DNA of 64,000 nt from an uncultured Clostridia bacterium (lineage in GTDB: Bacteria > Bacillota > Clostridia > Oscillospirales > Acutalibacteraceae). Positions 7,187 through 15,018 of the stretch are shown in pieces. The stretch covers positions 1 to 64,000 of the forward strand of contig CAMVEX010000005.1 in the NCBI GenBank assembly GCA_947166625.1. The letters are read 5' to 3'. A program made the position numbers and the translations under genes. The notes under the pieces were generated by a model. That model was not told where the DNA came from. It did not search any database and saw nothing but the letters and a program-made list of their open reading frames with translations. The stretch's first letter is position 1; each line of letters starts with the position of its first letter.

Positions 7187-8149
7187 TCAGAATTCGATAT
7201 ATTTGCCGATGAATTCTTTGACCTTGTTCCAATAGAGCTCGTTGTCAAAGAATGCGGAGGCGGTGTGGAAAGCGCCGGGTATGGTGAGCATATCCTTATC
7301 GGGAGCTCCGCACGCCTCATAGAGCGGCTGCATCATTTCGTAGGGTACGAATTTATCTGCATCGCCGTGTATAAAGAGAGTGGGAGTTTTTGAATGGACG
7401 ATTGCTTTGATCGGCGCTGCTTCTTTGAAATCGAAATTCCTGCGTGCTTTTGATACTATGTTTGCGGCGGTGAGAACGGGGGCGGCAGGCAGATGGAACA
7501 TCGGGCCCACCTGGCTCGCATATTCTTCATAAGCGGAGGTGAATCCGCAGTCTTCGACCGCAGCGACAACATTTGAGGGCAGATTTTCGCCGGTTACCAT
7601 CATAGTGGTCGCCGCGCCCATCGACACGCCATGTATAACTATCTTCGCGTCTTTGTTGAGGCCGACGATATAATCGATCCAATCAAGAATGATGAGCTTG
7701 TCATAATAGCCCATCGAAGTATAGCTGCTCTTATCGGAGCCGTGGCCTATCATGTGGGGCATAAGAACATTGAAGCCGTGTTCGAAATAAACCTTGGCGT
7801 AGTGTGCCATTCCGCGCGGGCTCGATGAATAGCCGTGAATGACTATCGCCCACTTATCCGATTTTTCATCGGCAAAGTAAACCTTTGCGAATGTGTTTCT
7901 CTTTATCCTGTCCGAAGCGAGGACCGTATCGCCGGCGGCCTTTGCGTCATACCACGCGTCAGCCTCCTGCCTGAGCTTGTTGTTTGCCCAGAAATCGTTT
8001 TCATCCGCGTTTTCAAAAGCCCCGTTTCTGCGGATAAAATGATTGAGGGGTATATTGAGAACTCCTTCATACATCACTTCGCCGACGGCGAGATATGCAG
8101 CGCCTGCGCCTATGGCGGCTTTTGCAAGAACTTTCAACGGTTTTTTCAT
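7187..8149 (-). CDS. Alpha/beta hydrolase, membrane-anchored
   Basis: A 320-residue serine hydrolase of the YqkD/BEM46-like type. The N-terminus holds a hydrophobic anchor or uncleaved signal (about 6-27). The oxyanion segment is VIHGYSSSP. The nucleophile elbow is G174-x-S176-x-G178 (HGVSMG). The likely acid is D263 or D265 (FIHGDADKFVP) and the base H295 (GAFHTAS). The residues N-terminal to the core (30-95) form a cap-like extension seen in Firmicute homologues. It is the last gene of the tyrS - HAD operon, 4 bp after the HAD gene. Natural substrate unknown; peptidase, esterase or thioesterase activity is possible. Confidence 0.85.
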   Translation of the reverse strand: MKKPLKVLAKAAIGAGAAYLAVGEVMYEGVLNIPLNHFIRRNGAFENADENDFWANNKLRQEADAWYDAKAAGDTVLASDRIKRNTFAKVYFADEKSDKWAIVIHGYSSSPRGMAHYAKVYFEHGFNVLMPHMIGHGSDKSSYTSMGYYDKLIILDWIDYIVGLNKDAKIVIHGVSMGAATTMMVTGENLPSNVVAAVEDCGFTSAYEEYASQVGPMFHLPAAPVLTAANIVSKARRNFDFKEAAPIKAIVHSKTPTLFIHGDADKFVPYEMMQPLYEACGAPDKDMLTIPGAFHTASAFFDNELYWNKVKEFIGKYIEF

Positions 8150-8153
8150 TGTT

Positions 8154-8927
8154 TTATCCCCTTCTTAATAATAATTCTTCTATTGCGCTGCCTACTCCGC
8201 CCTCATAATTCGGGAGGGTGACAAGGTCGGCGGCTTTTATCAGCTCTTCGCAGGCGTTGGCGACCGCTACGCCTGTTCCGGCGGATCTGAGCATATTCAT
8301 ATCGTTATCCCCGTCGCCGAAGGCAACAGACCTCTCGCGCGGGATACCGAGCATTTCAAGCACCTTTATCATCGAATTCGATTTGTTGTTTCCGTGGCTG
8401 ACGATGTCATAATACCGGTCAAATCTGAAATAAGTTATCTCTTCTTTGATCGATTCGAGAAATGCCGGGTCCGTTTCTTTACTGCCGGCGATTACCTGTA
8501 TATTGTCGTCGGCGGATTTTTCAAAGAAATCCTCAAGGCTTTTTACCGGAGTTTCAAGGCTTGTGAGCTTCCGCGGTCTGCCCGGGATGGAGTAGCTGCG
8601 TTTTTCGCCCTCAAAAGCCGCCCAGAGATGCTCATTCTCAAAGAAATAACGGGCGAGCTTCATGCAAATATCATCCGGCATGAATTCGCTGAATACGGTT
8701 TTGCCTCCGATGGTTATCATGGTGCCGTTTCCGGAGAGCACACCGTCAAATTCAAGCTGATCGAATATCACGGGAGGAATGTTTCCGAGCGATCTGCCCG
8801 TGTTTATAAAAACCTTGTGACCGATGCGGCGCGCCTCGTTTATCGCGTTGATATTCCGCCGCGGGATCTTATGATCGGCGGCGGTCAAAGTATTGTCAAT
8901 GTCAATAAACAGGGCGTAGGGTTTCAT
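8154..8927 (-). CDS. HAD-superfamily phosphatase, Cof (type IIB) family
   Basis: A 257-residue cytosolic phosphatase. The catalytic motif is FIDIDNTLT with nucleophile D9 and acid D11. The third and fourth motifs are represented by K-S-N-S-M and GDGDNDMNML. A C2-type cap lies between (about 85-190). Cof enzymes dephosphorylate sugar phosphates or flavin and pyridoxal phosphates; the substrate here is not predictable. Its start codon directly follows the tyrS stop, so the two are translationally coupled. Confidence 0.88.
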   Translation of the reverse strand: MKPYALFIDIDNTLTAADHKIPRRNINAINEARRIGHKVFINTGRSLGNIPPVIFDQLEFDGVLSGNGTMITIGGKTVFSEFMPDDICMKLARYFFENEHLWAAFEGEKRSYSIPGRPRKLTSLETPVKSLEDFFEKSADDNIQVIAGSKETDPAFLESIKEEITYFRFDRYYDIVSHGNNKSNSMIKVLEMLGIPRERSVAFGDGDNDMNMLRSAGTGVAVANACEELIKAADLVTLPNYEGGVGSAIEELLLRRG

Positions 8928-10166
8928 TTAAGCCTCAACTTTATGAAAGATCTTTTTACCTTTTTTGACCGTTATCGGGTTTTCGGCGAGTTCTTCCTTT
9001 GTGTAGGATGTGTATGTATCGGTTACCTTGACGTCGTTTACGGAAACGCCGTTTTGCTCGCAGAGCTTCCTTCCCTCGCTTCTTGATTTCGCGATGCCCG
9101 TTTTGACGAGAATTGAAAGAATGTCTATTTTGCCGTCCGTAAAATCTTCATCCGAAAGCTTTGTGGAGGGCATATTTTCGGCGTTTGCTCCGCCGCCGAA
9201 GAGGGCTTTTGCGGTAGCCTGAGCTTTTGCCGCCTCCTCCTCGCCGTGGACGAGCTTTGTGAGCTCAAAAGCAAGTATCTCCTTTGCGGTATTGAGCTGG
9301 CTGCCCTCCCACTTATCCATTTTATCTATCTCCTCGAGGGGAAGGAAGGTGAGCATCCTTATGCATTTGAGCACATCCGCGTCGTCAACGTTGCGCCAAT
9401 ACTGATAGAATTCATAGGGCGAAGTCTTTTCGGGATCGAGCCAGACGGCGCCGGATACGGTCTTGCCCATCTTTTTGCCCTCGGAGTTGAGGAGCAGGGT
9501 GATTGTCATTGCCTGCGCCTTGGCGTCTTTTTCTTCAAGACCGAGTTTTTTGCGTATCAGCTCTCTGCCGAAGAGCATATTGCTCCACTGATCGTCGCCG
9601 CCGAACTGGAGGTTGCAGCCGTAATCGAGATAGAGCTTGTAAAAATCGTATGACTGGAGGATCATATAGTTGAATTCAAGGAATGAAAGCCCGTTTTCCA
9701 TCCTCTGCTTGTAGCATTCGGCTCTGAGCATATTGTTTACGGAAAAATAGGGGCCTACATCTCTGAGCACATCTATGTAGTTGAGATCGAGGATCCAATC
9801 GGCGTTGTTTACCATAAGCGCCTTGCCGTCTGAAAAATCAATGAATCTCGCCATCTGCTTCTTGAAGCAGGCGATATTGTGATCTATCGTTTCTTTGGTG
9901 AGCACCTTGCGCATATCGCTTTTGCCCGAAGGATCTCCTATCATACCGGTACCGCCGCCGAGAAGCGCGATGGGCTTGTTGCCCGCCATCTGTAAGCGCT
10001 TCATAAGGAGCAGAGCCATAAAATGGCCGACATGGAGTGAATCGGCGGTAGGGTCAAATCCAATATAAAAAGTGGCTTTGCCGTTATTTATAAGGTCTCT
10101 GACCTTTTCCTCATCCGTTACCTGCGCAATAAGGCCTCTTGCCTTGAGTTCTTCATAAATCTGCAT
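8928..10166 (-). CDS. tyrS: Tyrosyl-tRNA synthetase
   Basis: A 412-residue class I aminoacyl-tRNA synthetase that charges tRNA-Tyr. HIGH-type motif H45-V-G-H48, tyrosine site YDFYKLYLDYGCNLQFGGDDQW at about 173-194 (abridged), KMSKS-type loop K232-M-G-K-T236, and a C-terminal S4 RNA-binding domain from about 345. The KMGKT loop places it in the TyrS rather than the TyrZ group. The leader before the ATG is only about 30 bases from the -10 box, so there is no T-box riboswitch, unlike many Firmicute tyrS genes. Confidence 0.97.
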   Translation of the reverse strand: MQIYEELKARGLIAQVTDEEKVRDLINNGKATFYIGFDPTADSLHVGHFMALLLMKRLQMAGNKPIALLGGGTGMIGDPSGKSDMRKVLTKETIDHNIACFKKQMARFIDFSDGKALMVNNADWILDLNYIDVLRDVGPYFSVNNMLRAECYKQRMENGLSFLEFNYMILQSYDFYKLYLDYGCNLQFGGDDQWSNMLFGRELIRKKLGLEEKDAKAQAMTITLLLNSEGKKMGKTVSGAVWLDPEKTSPYEFYQYWRNVDDADVLKCIRMLTFLPLEEIDKMDKWEGSQLNTAKEILAFELTKLVHGEEEAAKAQATAKALFGGGANAENMPSTKLSDEDFTDGKIDILSILVKTGIAKSRSEGRKLCEQNGVSVNDVKVTDTYTSYTKEELAENPITVKKGKKIFHKVEA

Positions 10167-10202
10167 AATAATCTCTTTCTTTCAGCAAAAAATTTATATT
10201 TT

Positions 10203-10231
10203 ATTTTAGTATGAAGGAGATTATTTGTCAA
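10203..10231 (-). promoter_or_regulatory. Promoter of the tyrS operon
   Basis: Reading leftward, TTGACA (10226-10231), 17 bases, TAAAAT (10203-10208). The short leader excludes a T-box. Confidence 0.85.
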
Positions 10232-10291
10232 GATGAAATACCGCCTTTATTTCGGTATTGCTCCACTTATTTTATTTATAAGAATAAACTG

Positions 10292-10320
10292 TTGCAAGAG
10301 GGAAAAAACTGTGATACAAT
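10292..10320 (+). promoter_or_regulatory. Promoter of the surface-polysaccharide operon
   Basis: TTGCAA (10292-10297), a 17-base spacer, TACAAT (10315-10320), 45 bases ahead of the first gene. It is the only clear promoter I found for the 34-kb operon that follows. No terminator or JUMPstart/ops-like leader element is obvious in the short leader. Confidence 0.75.
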
Positions 10321-10364
10321 TAAAATCGGTTTATTCTGTGAGAATCAAAACGGAGCGGATAAAG

Positions 10365-11096
10365 ATGTTTGATATTCATTGCCACATCTGTTACGGATGC
10401 GATGACGGCGCCGACAGCCTCGATACCGCCGTTAAAATGGCGGAGCTTGCCCTCGAAAAAGGCACAAAAGCGATAGCGGCCACTCCGCATTGCAATATCC
10501 CCGGCTCCTTCGCGAATTTTTGGAGCGAAGATTTTGAAACAAAGCTCGACCTTCTCAGGGCAGCCCTTGCCGAGAGAGGGACGGAGATCGAAATCTATCC
10601 CGGGCAGGAGATTTTTTGCACCTCGCGCACTCCTCAGCTTCTTGAGAGCGGCGAGCTCATCACCTTGAATAATTCCCGTTATCCGCTTGTTGAATTTGAT
10701 TTTTATGAATTTTCCGATTCCGTCTATGATAAACTGCGTTCGCTCGTTTCTCACGGATATGTGCCGGTCGTGGCTCATCCCGAGAGATACGCTTTTGTGA
10801 GCGAAGAGAGCGGAGCCGCCTCCGCAATGAAGAGCATAGGCTGCCTCTTGCAGATAAATAAGGGCTCGCTTGACGGCAGATTCGGCATGCAGGCTTATAT
10901 CGCGGCGAGCGAGATGCTCGGCGGAAGGCTTGCCGATGTGATAGCGAGCGACGCTCATTCGCCTTATATGCGTACCCCGGATATGTCTCATATCCACGAA
11001 AAAATATGCGAAGAGTATTCTTATGAATACGCCGATTTGCTTTTCAGCGGGAATCCCGAAAGAATTCTTGAAAACAGGGAAACTCTCGCTTTTTGA
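10365..11096 (+). CDS. CpsB/YwqE-type PHP-family tyrosine-protein phosphatase
   Basis: A 243-residue manganese-dependent phosphatase that removes phosphate from the tyrosine tail of BY-kinases and so cycles polysaccharide assembly. PHP metal-site motifs: DIHCH at 3-7, DDGA, TPHCN, GQE, AHPERY and SDAHS. The ATG at 10365 gives the family start MFDIHCH, with GGAG upstream; an earlier in-frame ATG would add an unrelated 44 residues. It is the first gene of the operon. Two candidate substrate kinases follow one gene later, as in Gram-positive capsule loci. Confidence 0.92.
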   Translation: MFDIHCHICYGCDDGADSLDTAVKMAELALEKGTKAIAATPHCNIPGSFANFWSEDFETKLDLLRAALAERGTEIEIYPGQEIFCTSRTPQLLESGELITLNNSRYPLVEFDFYEFSDSVYDKLRSLVSHGYVPVVAHPERYAFVSEESGAASAMKSIGCLLQINKGSLDGRFGMQAYIAASEMLGGRLADVIASDAHSPYMRTPDMSHIHEKICEEYSYEYADLLFSGNPERILENRETLAF

Positions 11097-11108
11097 CAGG
11101 AGATTATT

Positions 11109-11930
11109 ATGCTGATGAAACTGATGAGAATAGCCGTTGCCGCTCTGACCGTGATCACCGTCGCGGTCTTTGCAGCGGTGTTTTTTACCGAAAAGGTAAC
11201 GGATGATAAAACGATACCCGTTATCAATATGGATGACGGGGTGCTTGAAGTTAAGGCGGGGTCCGGTGAAAAGGAGCTTCTTGCCGGAGTTACTGCTTAT
11301 GATGAGAAGGACGGAGATATTACCGACAGAGTCCTTGTTGAATCCATAGGCAAGTTTTCCGAAATCGGCTATTGCAAGGTGACCTACGCCGTGAGCGATA
11401 AAGATAATCATGTTGTCACCGCAAAAAGGCAGATTCATTATACAAACTACACCCCGCCCAGATTCACAATGAGCCGCCCGCTGGTATTCTCGGTTTATAA
11501 AGAGCTCAATGTTGTGGGGATCGTGGGCGCGAAGGATTGCCTTGACGGAGATATTTCTTCAAATGTGATAATCTATTCTCCCGATTATGAGGCTGCCAGA
11601 GAGGGCTCGTTCACCCTCCACGCGAATGTGATGAATTCTAAGGGCGACAGAGCCGAGATCGACCTGCCCATGCTTGTCGAAAAGCTCCCGAAGGATGCGC
11701 CGCAGATAATCCTCTCAGATTATCTCATCTATCTCAAAAAGGGCAAGAATCCCGATTGGAAGAGCTATATAGACGATATGACCGACGCCAACGGTCTTGA
11801 GGCTCAGCTCGAGATAAATATAGAGACCGATTTCAAATCCGGTACCGCCGGAATGTATAACATAGACTATTACGGAACTGACGTAAACGGCTTCACCGGC
11901 CACACAAGGCTTATCGCGGTGGTCGAATAA
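11109..11930 (+). CDS. Membrane-anchored protein with DUF5011-like Ig repeats
   Basis: A 273-residue protein with an N-terminal membrane helix (about 7-26) and at least two bacterial Ig-like (DUF5011/HYR) repeats outside the cell. The repeat signature is clear in GVTAYDEKDGDITDRV followed by VTYAVSDKDNHV. A degenerate second copy reads AKDCLDGDISSNV. It has no catalytic motif. AGGAG lies 6 bases before the ATG. Lying between the phosphatase and the Wzz kinases, it may be an external scaffold or polymer-contacting part of the assembly machine (inference). Confidence 0.75.
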   Translation: MLMKLMRIAVAALTVITVAVFAAVFFTEKVTDDKTIPVINMDDGVLEVKAGSGEKELLAGVTAYDEKDGDITDRVLVESIGKFSEIGYCKVTYAVSDKDNHVVTAKRQIHYTNYTPPRFTMSRPLVFSVYKELNVVGIVGAKDCLDGDISSNVIIYSPDYEAAREGSFTLHANVMNSKGDRAEIDLPMLVEKLPKDAPQIILSDYLIYLKKGKNPDWKSYIDDMTDANGLEAQLEINIETDFKSGTAGMYNIDYYGTDVNGFTGHTRLIAVVE

Positions 11931-11942
11931 CGGGGTAGTAAG

Positions 11943-13493
11943 ATGGATGAAAAGAAATTGAGCATAGAGTGGCACAGCATACTCAGGGATCTTTTACGAA
12001 ACGCCTGGGTGATCGTCTGCGCCGCCGTCATAGGTATTCTGGGCACCTATGTTGTCAAACACGTGATCTACAATCCGGAATACACTTCCACAGCCACCGT
12101 CATAGTCAACAGCGCCGCCGGCAAATCAAACGCCGTCGCCTCTCTCTCCCAATCCGGCGAGATAGCGCAGATCTATGCAGAGGTCTTTACCCAGCCCACA
12201 ATGGAAAAGAAGGTGTGCGAATACCTCGGCACCGAGGCTTTTCAGGGCAGGATAAACGCCAAAGTGAATTACGGCACAAACATTATGGATATTTCGGTGA
12301 CTTCGTCCAATCCGATCGACTCATACAAAGAGGTCAACGCGATACTCAAGGTTTATCCGCAGATAACCTCCTCCCTGTATTCAAACGGCGTCGTTTCGGT
12401 TTTAAGGCCTGCGGGAGTGCCGAAAGCGCCTTCAAACAGCATGACCTCAACGAGCGTTATCAAGACCGCCGCGGTTTCGATGCTGCTCGCGGTGATAATG
12501 ATAATTGCCCTTTCCGTATTCAGAGACACGGTCAAAAATGAAGAATCATTCAGCGAAAAAATCGATGCGAAGCTCATAGGCACCATTCCTCATGAGAGAA
12601 AGAGAGAAAAGATCCTCGACACTTTCAGAGGGGAGAAAACGGGGCTTCTCTTTTCGGAGAGCGCCTTTACGAGCCTCAAATTTACGGAGAATATCAATAA
12701 GATAGCCTCAAGGCTTGAGTATCTTCACAGGACCAAGGGCGAGAAGGTATTTACCATAACGAGCGTTGCCGAGAATGAGGGCAAATCCACCGTCGCTTCC
12801 AATATAGCCATTGCCCTCGCGATGAAGGGCTCAAGAGTGGTGCTGCTCGATCTTGACGGCAAAAAACCCGCCCTCTATAAGATATTCGAGCAGAAGCCGG
12901 ATGACAATTATGAATTCGGCAATTTTCTCTCGGGCGCGGTCGATATAAGGCATTTCAAATTTACCAGATATAAAAAAACAAATCTTTTCCTTGCGCTCAA
13001 TACCAAGGTGCATAAGGATTATCAGAAATGGTTTGACAGCGGAGCGGTCGAGAGGGTCCTTGACGGGCTGAGAAAGACCTCCGATTATGTCATCATAGAT
13101 ACGGCGCCCGTCTCCGTTGACGGAGCGGTAACGAGCATAGCGAAACTGAGCGATAAAACCCTTCTTACCGTCAGGACCGATTGCGTATATGCTCCCGTAA
13201 TAAACGATACAATATTGACCCTCACCAACGCCGGCGCCGCATTTTACGGCTGTATTCTCAACGATGTGTATGAAGAGGTCTCCCTTTTCAATCAGCTCGG
13301 CACGGATGAAACCGGCTATTATTCTTACGGCAAATACGGCAGGTACGGCAAATACGGTAAATATTCAAAGCAGCAGAATTATTCCCGCTACGGCAAAAAA
13401 GCCGCTGTGCAGGGTCTTTCCGAGGGCGAGCTTTCATCGGGCAGCGCTGCCGATATTCTGACGGGTGATTCTGAGAACGGAGGCGGCGTATGA
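11943..13493 (+). CDS. Wzz chain-length regulator fused to BY-kinase (copy 1)
   Basis: A 516-residue polysaccharide co-polymerase. The Wzz domain has membrane helices at about 20-42 and 172-193 and an outer loop between. The cytosolic BY-kinase has a Walker A around 274-282 (AENEGKST), a Walker A' VVLLDLDGKKP and a Walker B VIIDTAP. A tyrosine cluster lies at about 458-486 (YGKYGRYGKYGKYSK). The tail is the expected autophosphorylation site, reversed by the upstream phosphatase. Many Firmicutes split these domains into CapA and CapB; here they are fused. Walker A' has Gly-Lys-Lys where copy 2 has Ala-Asp-Met-Arg. Its last 4 bp overlap the second copy. Confidence 0.9.
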   Translation: MDEKKLSIEWHSILRDLLRNAWVIVCAAVIGILGTYVVKHVIYNPEYTSTATVIVNSAAGKSNAVASLSQSGEIAQIYAEVFTQPTMEKKVCEYLGTEAFQGRINAKVNYGTNIMDISVTSSNPIDSYKEVNAILKVYPQITSSLYSNGVVSVLRPAGVPKAPSNSMTSTSVIKTAAVSMLLAVIMIIALSVFRDTVKNEESFSEKIDAKLIGTIPHERKREKILDTFRGEKTGLLFSESAFTSLKFTENINKIASRLEYLHRTKGEKVFTITSVAENEGKSTVASNIAIALAMKGSRVVLLDLDGKKPALYKIFEQKPDDNYEFGNFLSGAVDIRHFKFTRYKKTNLFLALNTKVHKDYQKWFDSGAVERVLDGLRKTSDYVIIDTAPVSVDGAVTSIAKLSDKTLLTVRTDCVYAPVINDTILTLTNAGAAFYGCILNDVYEEVSLFNQLGTDETGYYSYGKYGRYGKYGKYSKQQNYSRYGKKAAVQGLSEGELSSGSAADILTGDSENGGGV

Positions 13494-15001
13494 GCGAAAA
13501 CAAAAAAAGCCGGGATTACTCCGAAAACAAGCAGGAAGAAAAGACCTTTGTCAGATTCTCCGACGTATGGAAGGGGATAATGAAATTCTGGTGGGTTGCC
13601 GCAGCGCTTGGCGTCATCATCAGCCTGATAATGTTCTTTACATCATATTCGAGATTCAGGCCGCAGTATCAATGCTCCGCGACATTTACGGTAAATACCG
13701 AAACCCTGTCGCTCACCGGCGAAGGTCTGCCGTCATATTCTTATATCTACGATAACGCCACGGCGACCAACCTCGCGGATACCTTCCCTTATATCCTGTC
13801 GAGCGATATTCTCACCGAGGCCATCAGAGACGATCTTGATCTCGATTATGTGCCCGCGTCCCTTTCGGCGAAGGCGGTTTCATCAACGAATATGTTTACT
13901 TTGACCGCTGTGGGCTCCGATCCTCAAAAGACCTACGATGTGCTCGTATCGGCGATGAAGCATTATCCCGATGCGGCAAAATATCTTGTTGGCAATGTCA
14001 GGCTCACCATGATAACCGAGCCGCAGATACCTCTCGAGCCCATGAATAAATTCACCTATGTCACCGCGTTCAAGGGATTCGGTCTCGGTATCCTTCTCGG
14101 AGCGGGATGGATCTTGATCTATGCGCTGATGCGCAAAACGATAAAGACAAAGAATGACATCAAGCAGAATCTCAAGCTTGAAACGGTCGGCACTCTGCCC
14201 GAAGTCACCTTCAAAAAATACAAAAAGCAGACTATTGATAAGACCATCACCGTCAAAAACGAAAAGATAGGCAAGGGATTCCTTGAATCCGTCAGGGTGT
14301 TCAGAAACAGCTTTATTAATCTTGCCGGCGAGAGCGACAAGGTCATCATGGCTACGAGCACCGCGCCCGGCGAGGGCAAGACGACCGCTGTCGTAAACCT
14401 TGCTCTCTCTCTTGCCGAATCGGGCAAAAAAGTGCTTATGGTCGATGCGGATATGCGAAACCCGAGCGTTGCCGCCGTATTGAAATATGATACGGACGCT
14501 CTCAGGCCTTCGGGCGATGAACCTTATTACCACATCACCTCACTCACCGATTGCGGCCTGCATTATCTCGGATTTTCCGATAACGAGGATTTTTATTGGA
14601 AGATAATCAATGTGGAATTCCTCAAAAACCTGTTTGATTCTCTCAGAGACAGCTATGATTACATCCTTGTTGATACTCCTCCCTGCGGCCTTGTTTCGGA
14701 TACTCTGCTGATCGCGGAGGCGTGCGACGCTATGCTCTATGTGATCTTGCAGGATACGGTCAGAATCAACCGCATCCGCGGCGGAGTGGATTCTCTCAGC
14801 CACACCGATATCAGAATTATCGGCGCCGTTATGAACGGAGCGCAGTCCGGCTTCGCAGGTTACGGAGAGAATTACGGCTACGGTTACGGAAGTTACGGGC
14901 ATTATAAAAGCTATTCCCGCTACGGCTACGGCTATGGTTACGGATATGGATACGGCGCCGAAACGGGTAAACGCGCTTCAAAGCGCGGCAAGTCAAAATA
15001 A
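13490..15001 (+). CDS. Wzz chain-length regulator fused to BY-kinase (copy 2)
   Basis: A 503-residue paralogue of the preceding gene with the same plan. Wzz helices lie at about 33-52 and 190-212. The kinase has Walker A STAPGEGKTT at about 289-298, Walker A' VLMVDADMRNPS and Walker B ILVDTPP. It ends in a Gly-Tyr tail (YGYGYGSYGHY, then GYGYGYGYGYG). The tail differs in spacing from copy 1, whose tyrosines alternate with Gly-Lys. Walker A' is more canonical than in copy 1, so this may be the stronger kinase (inference). Tandem full-length BY-kinases under one phosphatase are unusual. Confidence 0.9.
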   Translation: MSENKKSRDYSENKQEEKTFVRFSDVWKGIMKFWWVAAALGVIISLIMFFTSYSRFRPQYQCSATFTVNTETLSLTGEGLPSYSYIYDNATATNLADTFPYILSSDILTEAIRDDLDLDYVPASLSAKAVSSTNMFTLTAVGSDPQKTYDVLVSAMKHYPDAAKYLVGNVRLTMITEPQIPLEPMNKFTYVTAFKGFGLGILLGAGWILIYALMRKTIKTKNDIKQNLKLETVGTLPEVTFKKYKKQTIDKTITVKNEKIGKGFLESVRVFRNSFINLAGESDKVIMATSTAPGEGKTTAVVNLALSLAESGKKVLMVDADMRNPSVAAVLKYDTDALRPSGDEPYYHITSLTDCGLHYLGFSDNEDFYWKIINVEFLKNLFDSLRDSYDYILVDTPPCGLVSDTLLIAEACDAMLYVILQDTVRINRIRGGVDSLSHTDIRIIGAVMNGAQSGFAGYGENYGYGYGSYGHYKSYSRYGYGYGYGYGYGAETGKRASKRGKSK

Positions 15002-15018
15002 ATTTTTCAGGGGAAGAA

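Noticed and set aside
10167-10231. Possible T-box riboswitch ahead of tyrS
   Set aside because: The gap from -10 box to start codon is far too short for a T-box and no conserved T-box sequence is present.
10320-11438. A 372-codon leftward frame across the phosphatase and DUF5011-like genes
   Set aside because: It lies antisense to two recognisable genes and encodes no known domain.
14866-14960. Short repetitive DNA (GGNTAY units) as a possible minisatellite
   Set aside because: It is in frame and encodes the Gly-Tyr tail of the BY-kinase, an expected feature of that family.
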